Numbered from the stretch's first letter, positions 54,060-63,315 are shown. The stretch: DNA of 64,000 nucleotides from Bacillus solitudinis (GCF_002797395.1 NZ_KZ454943.1:1582048-1646047), one strand, 5' to 3'. Numbers and translations: made by a program. The notes: generated by a model not told the origin, from the sequence alone.

Positions 54060-54895
54060 TCTTTTCTTTGCACCGGAATTTGAATCCATGTCACGTACCC
54101 TGTTTCGTCCTGGATAACGGACTCATCGAGCATTGCTAGTTCGATAGGAGGCCCGCTCATTCGATAGCCATCTTTTTCTACTCGATTTAAGAGAGTGAAA
54201 TAATTCGATTTAGGCGTTTCATACGGTCCAGAGCGTGGGTAGCATGCGTACATCCCCTCATTCAAATAAGATGCCTTTAAATCTTTTTTTTCATGATGAA
54301 GCAACTCAAAAACAGCTCGATATTTCACAGGTCCTTCATTATTGAGACTTTCTATATCCACGACAGTTCCGAAATCGCCGGTAAAAAACCCCTCATAACT
54401 GACTCCGGCTAAAGAGAGAGCCTCTAAGTCCTTTAAAAACAAAGCATCTGATTCTTTCATCAAATCGATCGGCGAATCATTATAAAGATATGAAATCGCT
54501 CGTACCGGGAACCAGCGATATGTCAACGAAGGGTTGGCACGAAGAGAAAGTCCTTCTCCAATAGTAGAAATTTTGCTTTTAATTTTTTTAGCAACAAGCT
54601 TCAAATTCTCCATTTCTTTCTCCACTTCTCCAAGCTTTCTTTCGAGTAGCCCCTTAGTGTTCTCCGGGGTCCTCTCATCCAGCTGCTGTTGGATATCCTT
54701 GATAGAAAAACCGTTTTTCTTCAGGAAAATAATTGTATCTAATACGACAAATTGGTCCAAAGTATAATAACGATATCGGCTATCAGGGTCTGTATATTTA
54801 GGTTGAAAAATCCCGATCTCATCATAGTAACGAAGTGTCGAAGTAGACAACTGGAATAGCTTGGCCACTTCCCCGACACGGAACCGCTGCTTCAT
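54056..54895 (-). CDS. BmrR-like MerR-family activator with effector-binding domain
   Basis: 279-residue regulator. MerR helix-turn-helix at the N-terminus (GEVAKLFQLSTSTLRYYDEIGIF), a coiled coil (about 80-120), and a GyrI-like drug-binding domain (about 125-275; CYPRSGPYETP, YVTWIQIPV). Length equals that of BmrR (278). It should bind drugs and activate the adjacent MATE transporter. Ribosome site AAAGGAGG before the ATG at 54895. Divergent from the DUF4386 gene. Confidence 0.9.
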   Translation of the reverse strand: MKQRFRVGEVAKLFQLSTSTLRYYDEIGIFQPKYTDPDSRYRYYTLDQFVVLDTIIFLKKNGFSIKDIQQQLDERTPENTKGLLERKLGEVEKEMENLKLVAKKIKSKISTIGEGLSLRANPSLTYRWFPVRAISYLYNDSPIDLMKESDALFLKDLEALSLAGVSYEGFFTGDFGTVVDIESLNNEGPVKYRAVFELLHHEKKDLKASYLNEGMYACYPRSGPYETPKSNYFTLLNRVEKDGYRMSGPPIELAMLDESVIQDETGYVTWIQIPVQRKD

Positions 54896-55014
54896 TCGAA
54901 TACCTCCTTTATTCCACTTTCTTGACAGAGACCTCATTATACTAAAGTATCTGTTTTATCTTACCTTTTCCTGTCATATTATTATAAAAGGTAGGTATTA
55001 TAGGGAGGTTAAAT

Positions 55015-55713
55015 ATGTTAAGGACGAGTACAAATACAGGTAGAAGGCCTGCAGTAATTACTGGATTGTTATTAATAGCGGGAATGGTTGCAGGTATATT
55101 TAGTGTTGTTCCTGTTATAGATGGAGCAGACTACATTGTCAAGGCTTTTACATCTGAAAACCAGGTACTAATAGGAGCGGTTTTCCAGTTGTTAATGAGT
55201 GTTGCTTATGTTGGTATTCCTATTATGATGTATCCGATTTTAAGTAAGCATAATAAAGGTTTAGCTCTTGGATCTGTTGCTTTCGGCATTATTGCGGGTG
55301 TGTTCATTATTATTGGTGTAATCATTCTTCTGTTGCTATTGACATTAAGCCACGAATTTGCAAGAGTTGGAACTCTGGATGTCTCGTATTTTCAGACCTT
55401 AGGTGAATTGTTACAAACAGGCCGTGATTTGGTGAACCATGTGGCAACGACACTGGCATTTGTTTTGACTATGCTCTTGTTTAACTGCATATTTTACCAA
55501 ACAAAACTAGTTCCACGTTGGTTGTCAGTTTGGGGTCTTATTGGATCTGCATTGTCCCTATTGGCAAGCTTATTATTTATGATTCGCTTCATCGGTCTGG
55601 ATGCAACCTACATGATGTTGAACATCCCAATAGCCTTTCAAGAAATGGGTTTGGCTATATGGCTAATCGTTAAAGGATTCAACCCAAGAGTACAGGATTC
55701 TGTATCAAATTAA
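55015..55713 (+). CDS. DUF4386 integral membrane protein
   Basis: 232-residue protein with about seven membrane helices. GRRPAVITGLLLIAGMVAGI at the N-terminus and WLSVWGLIGSALSLLASLL near the end are typical of DUF4386, a family of unknown function. Ribosome site GGGAGG six bases before the ATG. It is divergent from the merR gene; a broken methyltransferase gene follows. Confidence 0.82.
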   Translation: MLRTSTNTGRRPAVITGLLLIAGMVAGIFSVVPVIDGADYIVKAFTSENQVLIGAVFQLLMSVAYVGIPIMMYPILSKHNKGLALGSVAFGIIAGVFIIIGVIILLLLLTLSHEFARVGTLDVSYFQTLGELLQTGRDLVNHVATTLAFVLTMLLFNCIFYQTKLVPRWLSVWGLIGSALSLLASLLFMIRFIGLDATYMMLNIPIAFQEMGLAIWLIVKGFNPRVQDSVSN

Positions 55714-55746
55714 TATGAAGGCTGTAAAAAAGCAGGTGTAACTGAA

Positions 55747-56028
55747 ATGAGTAAATTAGAAATTTTTTGGGACAAAACAGCAAATTCATAGGATCAATTA
55801 GAGATGAAGGATGAAAAGATTTATTTCAATACAATGAAAAGAACGAAAAACTGCGACATTGTTTTGGATTACTGCTGTGGGACTGGATTGAGATCAAATA
55901 AAATTAACATGTTTTTGAAATATCTTTTTATTAAGAGATTTAAAAAGACGGTTAATACCATCATTTTATTTCTTGATTTCACACGACAGATGATTATTCA
56001 ACAAACAGGTGTATGTTCAAGATTATAA
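55747..56028 (+). pseudogene. Class I SAM-dependent methyltransferase pseudogene
   Basis: The frame begins MSKLEIFWDKTANS, has an in-frame TAG where a Tyr is expected in this family, then continues DQLEMKDEKIYFN and VLDYCCGTGL, the SAM-binding glycine motif with Cys replacing Gly. After this the sequence loses similarity and ends with FLDFTRQMIIQQTG. It is a truncated and interrupted gene; only the first 15 codons could be made from the original start. Confidence 0.75.
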
Positions 56029-56030
56029 TA

Positions 56031-56075
56031 AATAGGACCACACATATTACATGTCTAATATGTGTGGTCCTATTT
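56031..56075 (+). terminator. Strong terminator after the pseudogene
   Basis: Perfect 19-base inverted repeat with a 6-base loop, A/T tracts at its ends. Confidence 0.88.
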
Positions 56076-56145
56076 ATATGCACTGTTTTACCTTCTTAAC
56101 CTAAATAGATAACTGAAGCCGTTTTCACCTCTTTTTAAGACCCGC

Positions 56146-56541
56146 TTAGTTACCTTTGATACTTAAAAACCCATTTTCCGAAATTTCCCTCTTGATGGCA
56201 ATCTCTTTGTTATATCTTTCCCCCCAGTCTCTCATGAGCATAATAATTGGTTCTATTGTATGGCCGAATTCAGTTAACGAATATTCTACCTTTGGTGGTA
56301 CTTCTCTATAGACTTCTCTATGCACTATTCCATCTTTTTCTAGTTCACGAAGCTGAAGGGTCAACATTCTCTGAGTGATGTCAGGCATTAGCCTACGGAA
56401 TTCATTAAAACGCTTTGTTCCTGTCGTTAAATGAAATAAAATAATTCCTTTCCATTTTCCACCGATTACTTCTAACGTTGCTTCAACTGGACATCCGTAT
56501 GGATCCGGACAAACTGAGTATTGGTTATGTTGATTTTTCAT
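56146..56541 (-). CDS. HxlR-family transcriptional regulator
   Basis: 131-residue winged-helix regulator. The [20 protein letters not shown] start, [27 protein letters not shown] helix-turn-helix and [13 protein letters not shown] wing are typical of HxlR/YodB/HypR. The conserved N-terminal Cys (about 17) can sense electrophiles or oxidants in this family. Ribosome site GGAGG. Divergent from an oxidoreductase gene that it likely controls. Confidence 0.9.
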   Translation of the reverse strand: MKNQHNQYSVCPDPYGCPVEATLEVIGGKWKGIILFHLTTGTKRFNEFRRLMPDITQRMLTLQLRELEKDGIVHREVYREVPPKVEYSLTEFGHTIEPIIMLMRDWGERYNKEIAIKREISENGFLSIKGN

Positions 56542-56562
56542 TTGGATACCTCCATTAATTAT

Positions 56563-56582
56563 TAGTATAAAAAATGATACTA
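56563..56582. promoter_or_regulatory. Candidate HxlR operator
   Basis: TAGTAT, 8 bases, ATACTA: an inverted repeat 21 bases upstream of the hxlR start, resembling TACTA-type YodB/HxlR boxes. Confidence 0.5.
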
Positions 56583-56719
56583 TACAACAAAAATGTGCGT
56601 ACTTACAAAAAAATTCCTTTTGAACTATTATAACAATTATAAAAGCTTTAAATATAGCAGACTCACTTTTTAATGCTATTAATAACTTTTAAATAACTTT
56701 ACGAAAGGATGATTGAATC

Positions 56720-57745
56720 ATGGCTATTATGAAGGCTGTAGGTTTACATCGTTATCTTTCAATTGATAATTCAGAAAGCTTGTTGGATTTACAAATCGAA
56801 AAACCGAGGGCTTCGGGTCGGGATCTACTCGTTAGCGTAAAAGCTGTTGGAGTTAACCCAGTTGATTATAAGGTCCGCTCACCTAAAGAAAAACTGGAGG
56901 AAACCCCTAAAATTTTAGGATGGGACGTGGCAGGGATTGTAGAAGAAACTGGTCCAGGTTGCAAGTTGTTTAAACCAGGCGATGAGGTCTATTATGCTGG
57001 CGACTACACTCGACAAGGGGGGAATAGTGAATTCCATCTTGTTGACGAAAGGATTGTAGGTAAAAAACCAAAATCCTTAAGCTTTGGAGAAGCTGCTGCT
57101 CTACCATTAACAACGATTACTGCTTACGAGGCACTATTTGATCGTTTGAATATTAGTCTTAACCCAAACGAAAAGAATAATAAGACGATTCTTATTATTG
57201 GCGCAGCAGGCGGTGTCGGATCTATAGCTATTCAATTAGCTAAATGGGCAGGGCTAAAAGTGATTGGTACCGCCTCCAGACCTGAGTCTATTGCTTGGTC
57301 AAAAAAGCTGGGAGCTGATCATACCATAAATCACTTTGAAGAGTTCGTACCGCAATTAAAGCAGTTGGGACTTGAAGCCGTTCATTACATTCTTTGTCTA
57401 AACACCACAGATAAACATTGGGTAAACATAACAGATGCTATTGCCCCTCAGGGAAAAATTTGCTCAATAGTCGAAACAAATGAACCTCTCAATCTATCAC
57501 TGCTAATGTACAAAAGTGCAACGTTTGTTTGGGAGGTAATGTTTACAAGATCCATGTTCCAAACGGAAGATATGATTGAACAACACAAGCTCTTGAATAA
57601 AGTAGCCGGTTTAGTTGATAGTAATATAATAAAAACTACCTTAACGGAACATCTCTCACCTATTAATGCAGAGAATTTACGAAAAGCTCATAGATTGCTA
57701 GAGACAGGCAAATCTATAGGGAAAACTGTCGTTGAACGTTTTTAA
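56720..57745 (+). CDS. Zinc-binding-alcohol-dehydrogenase-family quinone oxidoreductase (MDR)
   Basis: 341-residue medium-chain reductase with an N-terminal GroES-like half (AVGVNPVDYKVR) and a Rossmann domain with GAAGGVGSIAIQLAKWAG. The catalytic zinc ligands are not evident, so it is a quinone/enone reductase type using NADPH. Likely detoxifies quinones or aldehydes. Adjacent divergent HxlR-family gene suggests electrophile-inducible expression. Start is the ATG at 56720 with GAAAGGATG upstream. Confidence 0.88.
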   Translation: MAIMKAVGLHRYLSIDNSESLLDLQIEKPRASGRDLLVSVKAVGVNPVDYKVRSPKEKLEETPKILGWDVAGIVEETGPGCKLFKPGDEVYYAGDYTRQGGNSEFHLVDERIVGKKPKSLSFGEAAALPLTTITAYEALFDRLNISLNPNEKNNKTILIIGAAGGVGSIAIQLAKWAGLKVIGTASRPESIAWSKKLGADHTINHFEEFVPQLKQLGLEAVHYILCLNTTDKHWVNITDAIAPQGKICSIVETNEPLNLSLLMYKSATFVWEVMFTRSMFQTEDMIEQHKLLNKVAGLVDSNIIKTTLTEHLSPINAENLRKAHRLLETGKSIGKTVVERF

Positions 57746-57768
57746 TGTAATCAAGCTTAGGGGCAATA

Positions 57769-57804
57769 ATTGGCTGCTACGAGTATACATGCAGCCATTT
57801 TTGT
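57769..57804 (+). terminator. Terminator of the oxidoreductase gene
   Basis: TGGCTGC and GCAGCCA arms followed by a T-run. Confidence 0.85.
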
Positions 57805-57862
57805 TTACTTCTTATGAAAATTTAAAACCTTAAACATGCATAACCCCGTTACTTATGTTCAT

Positions 57863-58124
57863 GGACTGGATTGGTACCTGGTCACAACGAAAGTGCAGGG
57901 AAACGAAAAGCCTCCAAAGCCAAGAAAGGTAATAAATATTAAAATCGGCTCTAACAGAATGTGCTCACTCTATTCGTGGTTCAAAAAACTATCTCGGTGC
58001 TCTTTATCGGCGAACTTCATCTCGAAAAGGTAGAATGCGAGCAGCTATCGTTGTCGCACATGCCATCCGTCGATTGCAGGGCCATGGTTATACCTTCACA
58101 GTAACTGTTCACGAAGCTTCTTAA
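57863..58124 (+). pseudogene. IS110-family transposase C-terminal remnant
   Basis: Translates as GLVPGHNESAGKRK...KKGNKY, then after a one-base deletion (at about 57928) as a run with TECAHSIRGSKNYLGALYRR and RMRAAIVVAHAI, ending in a stop at 58122-58124. The PGxxESAGKR...KGNKYL and R(G/K)xxRAxVAVAH pattern is the Transposase_20/IS110 C-terminus. The N-terminal DEDD part is absent and no ends are visible, so it is a dead fragment. Confidence 0.8.
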
Positions 58125-58271
58125 TCCCTTCCTTTTTTATAAAAAACAATATTTTTAATGAAAATGTTAAAATTCCTTTAATTTCTAAAGGAAAAGACGA
58201 ACGATAAATGTTTACAGATGAGATAAGTTCGTTTATAATCATCTTTGGATTTAAATAAATCATTTAACAAC

Positions 58272-58338
58272 ATTCGTATATTCTTAGAATCATGGTCTAA
58301 GAGTTTCTACTAGGATCCGAAGAATCCTAACTACGAAT
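58272..58338 (+). ncRNA. Purine (guanine-type) riboswitch aptamer before guaC
   Basis: P1 is ATTCGTA/TACGAAT (58272-58278 with 58332-58338). P2 is TCTTAGA/TCTAAGA with loop ATCATGG, P3 is TAGGAT/ATCCTA with loop CCGAAGA, and J2/3 is GTTTCTAC. The specificity base at the position equal to C74 of the xpt aptamer is a C (58331), hence guanine type. The 3' half overlaps the terminator, giving mutually exclusive folds. Confidence 0.92.
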
Positions 58339-58379
58339 GGGTGGAATTACTCTACCCATTTATAGTTAGGATTTTTTTG
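58323..58379 (+). terminator. Riboswitch-controlled intrinsic terminator
   Basis: AATCCTAACTA and TAGTTAGGATT outer arms, ATGGGT/ACCCAT inner arms and a seven-T tail. It uses the same bases (58324-58338) as P3 and P1 of the aptamer, so ligand binding should block it. Confidence 0.9.
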
Positions 58380-58451
58380 TTAGTTTAAGATTATATGCCG
58401 AATGTTCACATTGCCCTCAGTATTAAAATTCTTCTTTTAGGAGTGTATATC

Positions 58452-59432
58452 ATGGAAAATGTATTTGATTATGAAGATATTCAGTTAATTCCTGCTAAAT
58501 GTGTGGTTAACAGCCGTTCTGAGTGTGAGACCACTGTGACACTAGGAGGTCGTCAATTCAAACTTCCTGTTGTGCCAGCTAATATGCAAACAATCATTGA
58601 TGAAAAAATTGCCCTTTATCTTGCTGAAAATAATTATTTTTATATTATGCATCGTTTTGATCCGGAAAAACGGCTGTCATTTGTAGAGGAAATGCAGGCA
58701 AAAGGTCTCTATGCTTCTATTAGTGTTGGAGTGAAAGAAGAAGAATATCAATTTATTGAAGATCTTGCAAAGGCAGAGCTTACTCCTGAATTCATAACGA
58801 TCGACATTGCACATGGTCATTCAAATGCTGTCATTAATATGATTCACCATATAAAAAAATACCTACCCGAGAGCTTTGTCATTGCTGGTAATGTTGGTAC
58901 TCCTGAAGCTGTGAGAGAACTTGAAAATGCCGGTGCTGATGCGACAAAAGTAGGGATTGGCCCTGGTAAAGTATGTATCACCAAAATCAAAACAGGATTC
59001 GGAACTGGGGGCTGGCAGTTGGCAGCACTTCGTTGGTGTGCAAAAGCAGCAAGCAAACCGATTATTGCTGATGGTGGAATACGAACTCACGGGGATGTAG
59101 TCAAATCAGTCCGTTTCGGTGCAACGATTGTCATGATTGGCTCCCTTTTTGCCGGACATGAAGAATCACCAGGAGAAACCATTGAAAAAGATGGAAAGTT
59201 TTATAAAGAATATTTTGGCTCTGCTTCTGAATACCAAAAAGGTGAAAAGAAGAACGTCGAAGGTAAGAAAATGTACGTTGAGCACAAAGGGCCCTTACAG
59301 GATACGCTAACTGAAATGGAACAAGATCTTCAATCTTCTATTTCGTATGCTGGTGGGAAAACTTTAGATGCCATTCGTCACGTAGATTATGTTATTGTAA
59401 AAAACTCTATTTTCAATGGCGATAAATATTAA
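58452..59432 (+). CDS. guaC: GMP reductase
   Basis: 326-residue TIM-barrel enzyme, the same length as Bacillus GuaC, that reduces GMP to IMP with NADPH. The catalytic cysteine is Cys175 in the loop [37 protein letters not shown] and [11 protein letters not shown] are typical. Start is the ATG at 58452 with AGGAGTG upstream; the upstream open frame lies between the terminator and this site and is unsupported. It returns guanine nucleotides to the IMP pool. Its leader has a guanine-type riboswitch that probably turns it on when guanine is plentiful. Terminator downstream. Confidence 0.95.
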   Translation: MENVFDYEDIQLIPAKCVVNSRSECETTVTLGGRQFKLPVVPANMQTIIDEKIALYLAENNYFYIMHRFDPEKRLSFVEEMQAKGLYASISVGVKEEEYQFIEDLAKAELTPEFITIDIAHGHSNAVINMIHHIKKYLPESFVIAGNVGTPEAVRELENAGADATKVGIGPGKVCITKIKTGFGTGGWQLAALRWCAKAASKPIIADGGIRTHGDVVKSVRFGATIVMIGSLFAGHEESPGETIEKDGKFYKEYFGSASEYQKGEKKNVEGKKMYVEHKGPLQDTLTEMEQDLQSSISYAGGKTLDAIRHVDYVIVKNSIFNGDKY

Positions 59433-59456
59433 AGAGAATTAGAGGAACAAGCAAGA

Positions 59457-59496
59457 CAGCATACTTAATCCGTGGTGATTAGATATGCTGTTTTTT
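59457..59496 (+). terminator. Terminator of guaC
   Basis: CAGCATA and TATGCTG outer arms, AATC/GATT inner arms, then six T. Confidence 0.85.
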
Positions 59497-59756
59497 GTTA
59501 TAAATTCTTGAGGACATCGGTCTATAACACAGTATTTTTATTAAATAAAACTCCCTCTAGTGAAAAAGCGACTGCTCAATTGAACTGCACCCTTTTGTTC
59601 TTTAAGGAAATGCTTTGAAGAAAAAAGAGGTGATTGGTATGAATATCACTATTGATCGCAAATATTGTTCAAACCCTAAGTATATTTAATCAATAACTCT
59701 TTGAATCTTGTTTAAACACTGTGTAAGTAATTCTAATACCTGGTTAGTTTGTTCGG

Positions 59757-60146
59757 TCATTTTTGGTGGTAATTTCCTGAGAATTTATCTTTGTACATCT
59801 GTGGCAAATACCTAAGCTTATATTCAATCGTTTCAAGACTTTTTTGAGTTTCTTTTATTTGATGTTGAACGTTCTTTTTATGTTGAATAAGTATGTGAAG
59901 ACTTTTTTCCATGACGGCATCGTCATTCTTGCAGCATTCAATAAAAGTACGAATATCTTTAATTTGCATGCCTGTGTTTTTCAAACAACAAATTAAATCG
60001 ATCCACTCTATGTCCTGGTCATGAAAAACTCTGTTTCCGAATTTTGTACGTTCTACAAAGGGTAGAAGTCCCTCTTTATCATAATACCTTATAGTGTGCA
60101 TAGACAGATTCGCCTTTTTAGCAACTTGAGAAATTGTATAGCTCAA
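59757..60146 (-). CDS. MerR-family regulator (HspR/YraB-like short type)
   Basis: 129-residue regulator with the MerR helix-turn-helix (TISQVAKKANLSMHTIRYYDKEG) and a coiled-coil dimerisation helix. It ends without an effector domain and holds an adjacent CC pair and single Cys (ICCLKN, ECCKN), so thiol-based sensing of electrophiles is possible. Begins with TTG, preceded by GGGGGG. Divergent from an aldo/keto reductase whose promoter has the MerR 19-base spacer; it likely activates that gene. Confidence 0.88.
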   Translation of the reverse strand: MSYTISQVAKKANLSMHTIRYYDKEGLLPFVERTKFGNRVFHDQDIEWIDLICCLKNTGMQIKDIRTFIECCKNDDAVMEKSLHILIQHKKNVQHQIKETQKSLETIEYKLRYLPQMYKDKFSGNYHQK

Positions 60147-60226
60147 GATGGTTTCCCCCCATAATCCTTAAAATGAGTTAAAGCTTACTCTAACTATAAA
60201 TTTTTGTCAATTAGTATTATTGGATA

Positions 60227-60257
60227 TTGACCTAGAGTTAACTCTATAGTGTATCTT
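60227..60257 (+). promoter_or_regulatory. MerR-type promoter of the aldo/keto reductase gene
   Basis: TTGACC, exactly 19 bases, TATCTT on the plus strand. The spacer holds the 14-base perfect palindrome TAGAGTTAACTCTA. This is the layout activated by MerR proteins through DNA twisting. Confidence 0.85.
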
Positions 60258-60393
60258 TTAAATAGTAATTAAAAAGGGAGGGTTTTTATACAGGCCCGGG
60301 TGCAAATGGATCATGTGAAGAATTTTTTGCTGAAGTTGTTCAGATGAAAGCAAGTGTTGTATTAGTTTTTTATAAAAGGATAGGTGATGATAA

Positions 60394-61368
60394 GTGAAAT
60401 ATAGACGTGTAGGAAAGAGTGGAATAAAAGTAAGTGAGCTTGGTCTTGGTAGTTGGCTTACATATGGGACAGCATCAGAACAAGAAGCAGCTGATGCATG
60501 TATCCGAAAAGCTTTTGAGTGCGGAATTAATTTTTTTGATACAGCAAATGCCTATAACAGAGGCGCTGGTGAAGAAGCAATAGGTTCCGCACTTAAGCCT
60601 TATAGTAGATCAAGTTATGTCCTCTCAACAAAAGTTTTCTTTCCAATGGGAGAGGGTCCAAATGACCGGGGGTTATCAAGAAAACATATTATGGAACAAT
60701 GTGAAGCTAGCTTAAAGCGTCTTGGTGTGAACTATATCGATATCTACTTTTGTCATCGTTACGATGAGCAAACACCGACTGATGAGACACTTCGGGCTCT
60801 TGACGACCTAATTACACAAGGGAAAGTTCTATATGCCGGTGTTAGTGAATGGAGTGCTGCACAAATTACTGAGGCTACCGGTATTAGTAAAAGATTGAAT
60901 CTTCACCCACTCATTTCTAATCAACCCATTTATAATATGTTTGAGCGTTATATTGAAGACGAAGTACTAAAAGTTAGTGAAGAAGAAGGGATTGGGCAAA
61001 TTGTATTCTCACCTCTTGCACAAGGGATCTTAACAGGAAAATACAAACCTGGTGTCCAACTTCCGAAAAATAGCCGAGCAGCAAATGATAACGTCAATGG
61101 TGTCATTAATAGCTATCTCAAAGAAAATGTATTGGAATGTGTACAGAAATTAGATGGTGTAGCACAGCAACTTGGCATTTCGTTAGCACGGCTTTCATTA
61201 GCTTGGATACTTCGTAACCCCGGAGTCAGCTCTGCATTAATCGGGGCAAGTAGACCTGAACAGATTGAAGAAAACGTAAAGGCTGTTCAAGTAGAACTAC
61301 ACACTGATGTAATTGAGGAGATCGAGCAAATATTAAAGAAGGTGAAAGATTTTGCTCCCTTAAGGTAA
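60394..61368 (+). CDS. Aldo/keto reductase (Kv-beta-like subgroup)
   Basis: 324-residue NADPH-dependent TIM-barrel reductase. The catalytic tetrad is intact: Asp49 and Tyr54 in FFDTANAY, Lys80 in STKVF and His121 in FCHRYD. The subgroup with GLGSWLTYG and VSEWSAAQI resembles potassium-channel beta-subunit-like AKRs. It reduces aldehydes or methylglyoxal-type carbonyls. Start is the GTG at 60394 with AGGTGATGATAA before it. Controlled by the divergent MerR gene. Confidence 0.92.
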   Translation: MKYRRVGKSGIKVSELGLGSWLTYGTASEQEAADACIRKAFECGINFFDTANAYNRGAGEEAIGSALKPYSRSSYVLSTKVFFPMGEGPNDRGLSRKHIMEQCEASLKRLGVNYIDIYFCHRYDEQTPTDETLRALDDLITQGKVLYAGVSEWSAAQITEATGISKRLNLHPLISNQPIYNMFERYIEDEVLKVSEEEGIGQIVFSPLAQGILTGKYKPGVQLPKNSRAANDNVNGVINSYLKENVLECVQKLDGVAQQLGISLARLSLAWILRNPGVSSALIGASRPEQIEENVKAVQVELHTDVIEEIEQILKKVKDFAPLR

Positions 61369-61440
61369 AAAACCTCCATTGCAATTGAAAAAGGATCTAA
61401 ATTTTAGCAAGACCTACATTAAAAAAAACCTTAAAAAATA

Positions 61441-61487
61441 AAGGAGAATACATATTATATATGTCTGATATGTATTCTCCTTTTCCC
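61441..61487 (+). terminator. Terminator after the aldo/keto reductase gene
   Basis: AAGGAGAATACATAT and ATATGTATTCTCCTT arms followed by TTTTCC. The arms are flanked by A and T tracts, so it may work for both strands. Confidence 0.85.
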
Positions 61488-61564
61488 GTGAAAGCACTCC
61501 TTTACTTTAAGTGTATCTTTTCACAATGTAAGATTTATCTATATGTCTTAACTTAGAGAGTTAA

Positions 61565-62129
61565 TTAAGGGCTATACTTATTACTTCCTGGAAGTCTTTT
61601 GATTTCTTCCCAGGCTTCAATCGCTTCTTTCCGACTTTTCTCTTGATTTTTCGGGTCTTCAAAAAAATCACGAATGAAATGATTGTATTCAAATTGAGGA
61701 GCGATGTTTTTCTTATATGTAGGGTCTTTTTTTCGTTCTTCTTCCTTATTCCAAGCAACTACAACATCACTATATGTTTTTCCAATGTTATTTTTAAAGT
61801 AGTTTTGGATATAAGTGGAGAAATGAAACTTAGGGAGGACTGTCTTAAAAAATGCTCTTACATCTTGACTACAACAAGTGGTTTTCCGTAATGACTGTTT
61901 CAAGACTTAATACTGATTTATTTTCTATCTTTTTGTTTATTCTTGTTTTTCTAATTGGCTTTTTAATTTCTCCTGTAAGGAGATAAGTTTTAATCCTATC
62001 AGAAAATTCTATTTTTGAACCAGATGCACTTATTCCATTTCCCCTACAAAATGTTTGCAATTCTTCCTTCAACCAATAATAATCATTGAAATCTTTAATA
62101 CTAATTTCTTTTGTTAGGTTCGGTCTCAC
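61565..62129 (-). pseudogene. Frameshifted SAP/DUF6434-domain protein
   Basis: Two overlapping frames make one protein. The first (from the GTG at 62129, with AGGAGG eight bases before) encodes a SAP-like N-domain (ELQTFCRGNGISASGSKIEF) and ends ETVITENHLL. The second restarts in the other frame as CCSQDVRAFFKTVLPKFHFS and runs to RLPGSNKY. One extra base near 61885 breaks the frame. Intact relatives (about 190 residues) read straight through ENH-CSQDVRAFF. It is a recent frameshift or sequencing error; function unknown, possibly DNA-binding through SAP. Confidence 0.75.
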
Positions 62130-62403
62130 ATCATACACCTCCTTTTATTCTCAATTAATTATAGAACATACATTCCCCTTTTGTCTATTTCATTTTCCAT
62201 ATAAAACCAATAAATCAATTGCACATCCTGCACCTTTATTTTTACATTAATTTCCTTTATATTAACAAAGAAAAAAGCACTCTTTTTAAAGGAATGCTCC
62301 AGTTAGCATCAACAATGCTATATCAAATTTATTATAGGTTCTTTAAAAGATAGTATTAGTTAAACATGAATATGTTGACAGTTTTGCAATAAATCATTGT
62401 AAA

Positions 62404-62667
62404 TTAACTAAGAAAATAATTAATGAACCATGATACAACTTGAATAGCCCCATATAGAAAATAAGCTATGTATGTAATTGTTCCTGCGATTCTTAATAAT
62501 GAATTATCAGCTTTTTCTATTCTGGAGTACGCTATTAAAACAAGGGCTATTCCCCCAAAAAAGGAAAGAGCCAGTTAATAAAAATAAAATAGCAATTAGA
62601 ATAGAAAATAAAAAGTATACTACACGATGACGGTAATTGTTAAGGTTATTTGTTAATAATTCAATAT
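62404..62667 (-). pseudogene. Frameshifted small membrane protein
   Basis: Minus-strand reading gives RHRVVYFLFSILIAILFLLT, then at a T6/G5 run the frame changes to GIALVLIAYSRIEKADNSLL and ends in FINYFLS and stop. No acceptable start codon (ATT only). It looks like a small three-helix membrane protein with a homopolymer frameshift. Family not recognised. Confidence 0.4.
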
Positions 62668-62765
62668 GTTAACTCCTTTGAATCATCTCAGCCTAATCTT
62701 AACACCGACACATAAAGTCACTCTCTTGTTTCACTACCCTGCACCTATAGTTGAATAAAGAAATC

Positions 62766-63200
62766 CTATCTCAAATTGTTTATTACTTCTGTCAAACAAT
62801 TTTTGGTATCCGATAGTCTTCTAATATTTTTATCCAATATTGCATCCTCATTATAGAATTCCGCAAACGATTGTTCTTCGTATCTTGGAACAACGTGCAT
62901 GTGGTAATGAGTTAGCTCATTGAAGATACCACCATTTTGTGTAACAGTTATCCCGTCAGGTTTGTACAACTGCTTTAACGCTTTTGAAATTAGTATACAA
63001 GCACTCATAATAGCATTTGCAGTTTCATTATCAAGTTCATCAACATCTACAAAATGATGCTTTGGTAAAATTAATGTATGTCCCTCATTAAAAGGATCGT
63101 GGTCTAATAAACATGTAACATAATTATCTTCGTACACAATATTTGTTGGTAGCTTCTTATTTGCTAAGCTACACCCTAAACATTCTAATTTTCGTTCCAC
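62766..63200 (-). CDS. HIT-family hydrolase
   Basis: 144-residue histidine-triad protein. The triad H98-Y-H100-M-H102-V-V (THYHMHVVPRY) is complete, and an N-terminal CLGC could bind zinc with a downstream His. Likely hydrolyses dinucleotide or nucleoside-phosphoramidate bonds in the cytosol. Start is GTG with GGGAGAAGGA upstream. It is a lone gene with no evident operon. Confidence 0.9.
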   Translation of the reverse strand: MERKLECLGCSLANKKLPTNIVYEDNYVTCLLDHDPFNEGHTLILPKHHFVDVDELDNETANAIMSACILISKALKQLYKPDGITVTQNGGIFNELTHYHMHVVPRYEEQSFAEFYNEDAILDKNIRRLSDTKNCLTEVINNLR

Positions 63201-63315
63201 AGCTTTCCTTCTCCCTTAATATATTCTATTTGCATAAACCTGCTTCGTTAGCACAAGAAGGAGCCGTCTCAACGACAACTTCAGTTATTCCACTCAAGCA
63301 CCCGGTAGTTGAAAA

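Noticed and set aside
59640..59690. 16-codon frame with a ribosome-like site (ATG at 59640)
   Set aside because: Too short and without context; 59497-59756 is otherwise non-coding.
60290..60396. Coding-like run (GPGANGSCEEFFAEVVQ) just before the aldo/keto reductase
   Set aside because: No start codon and it overlaps the reductase start; may be a tail of a lost gene, but too short to assign.
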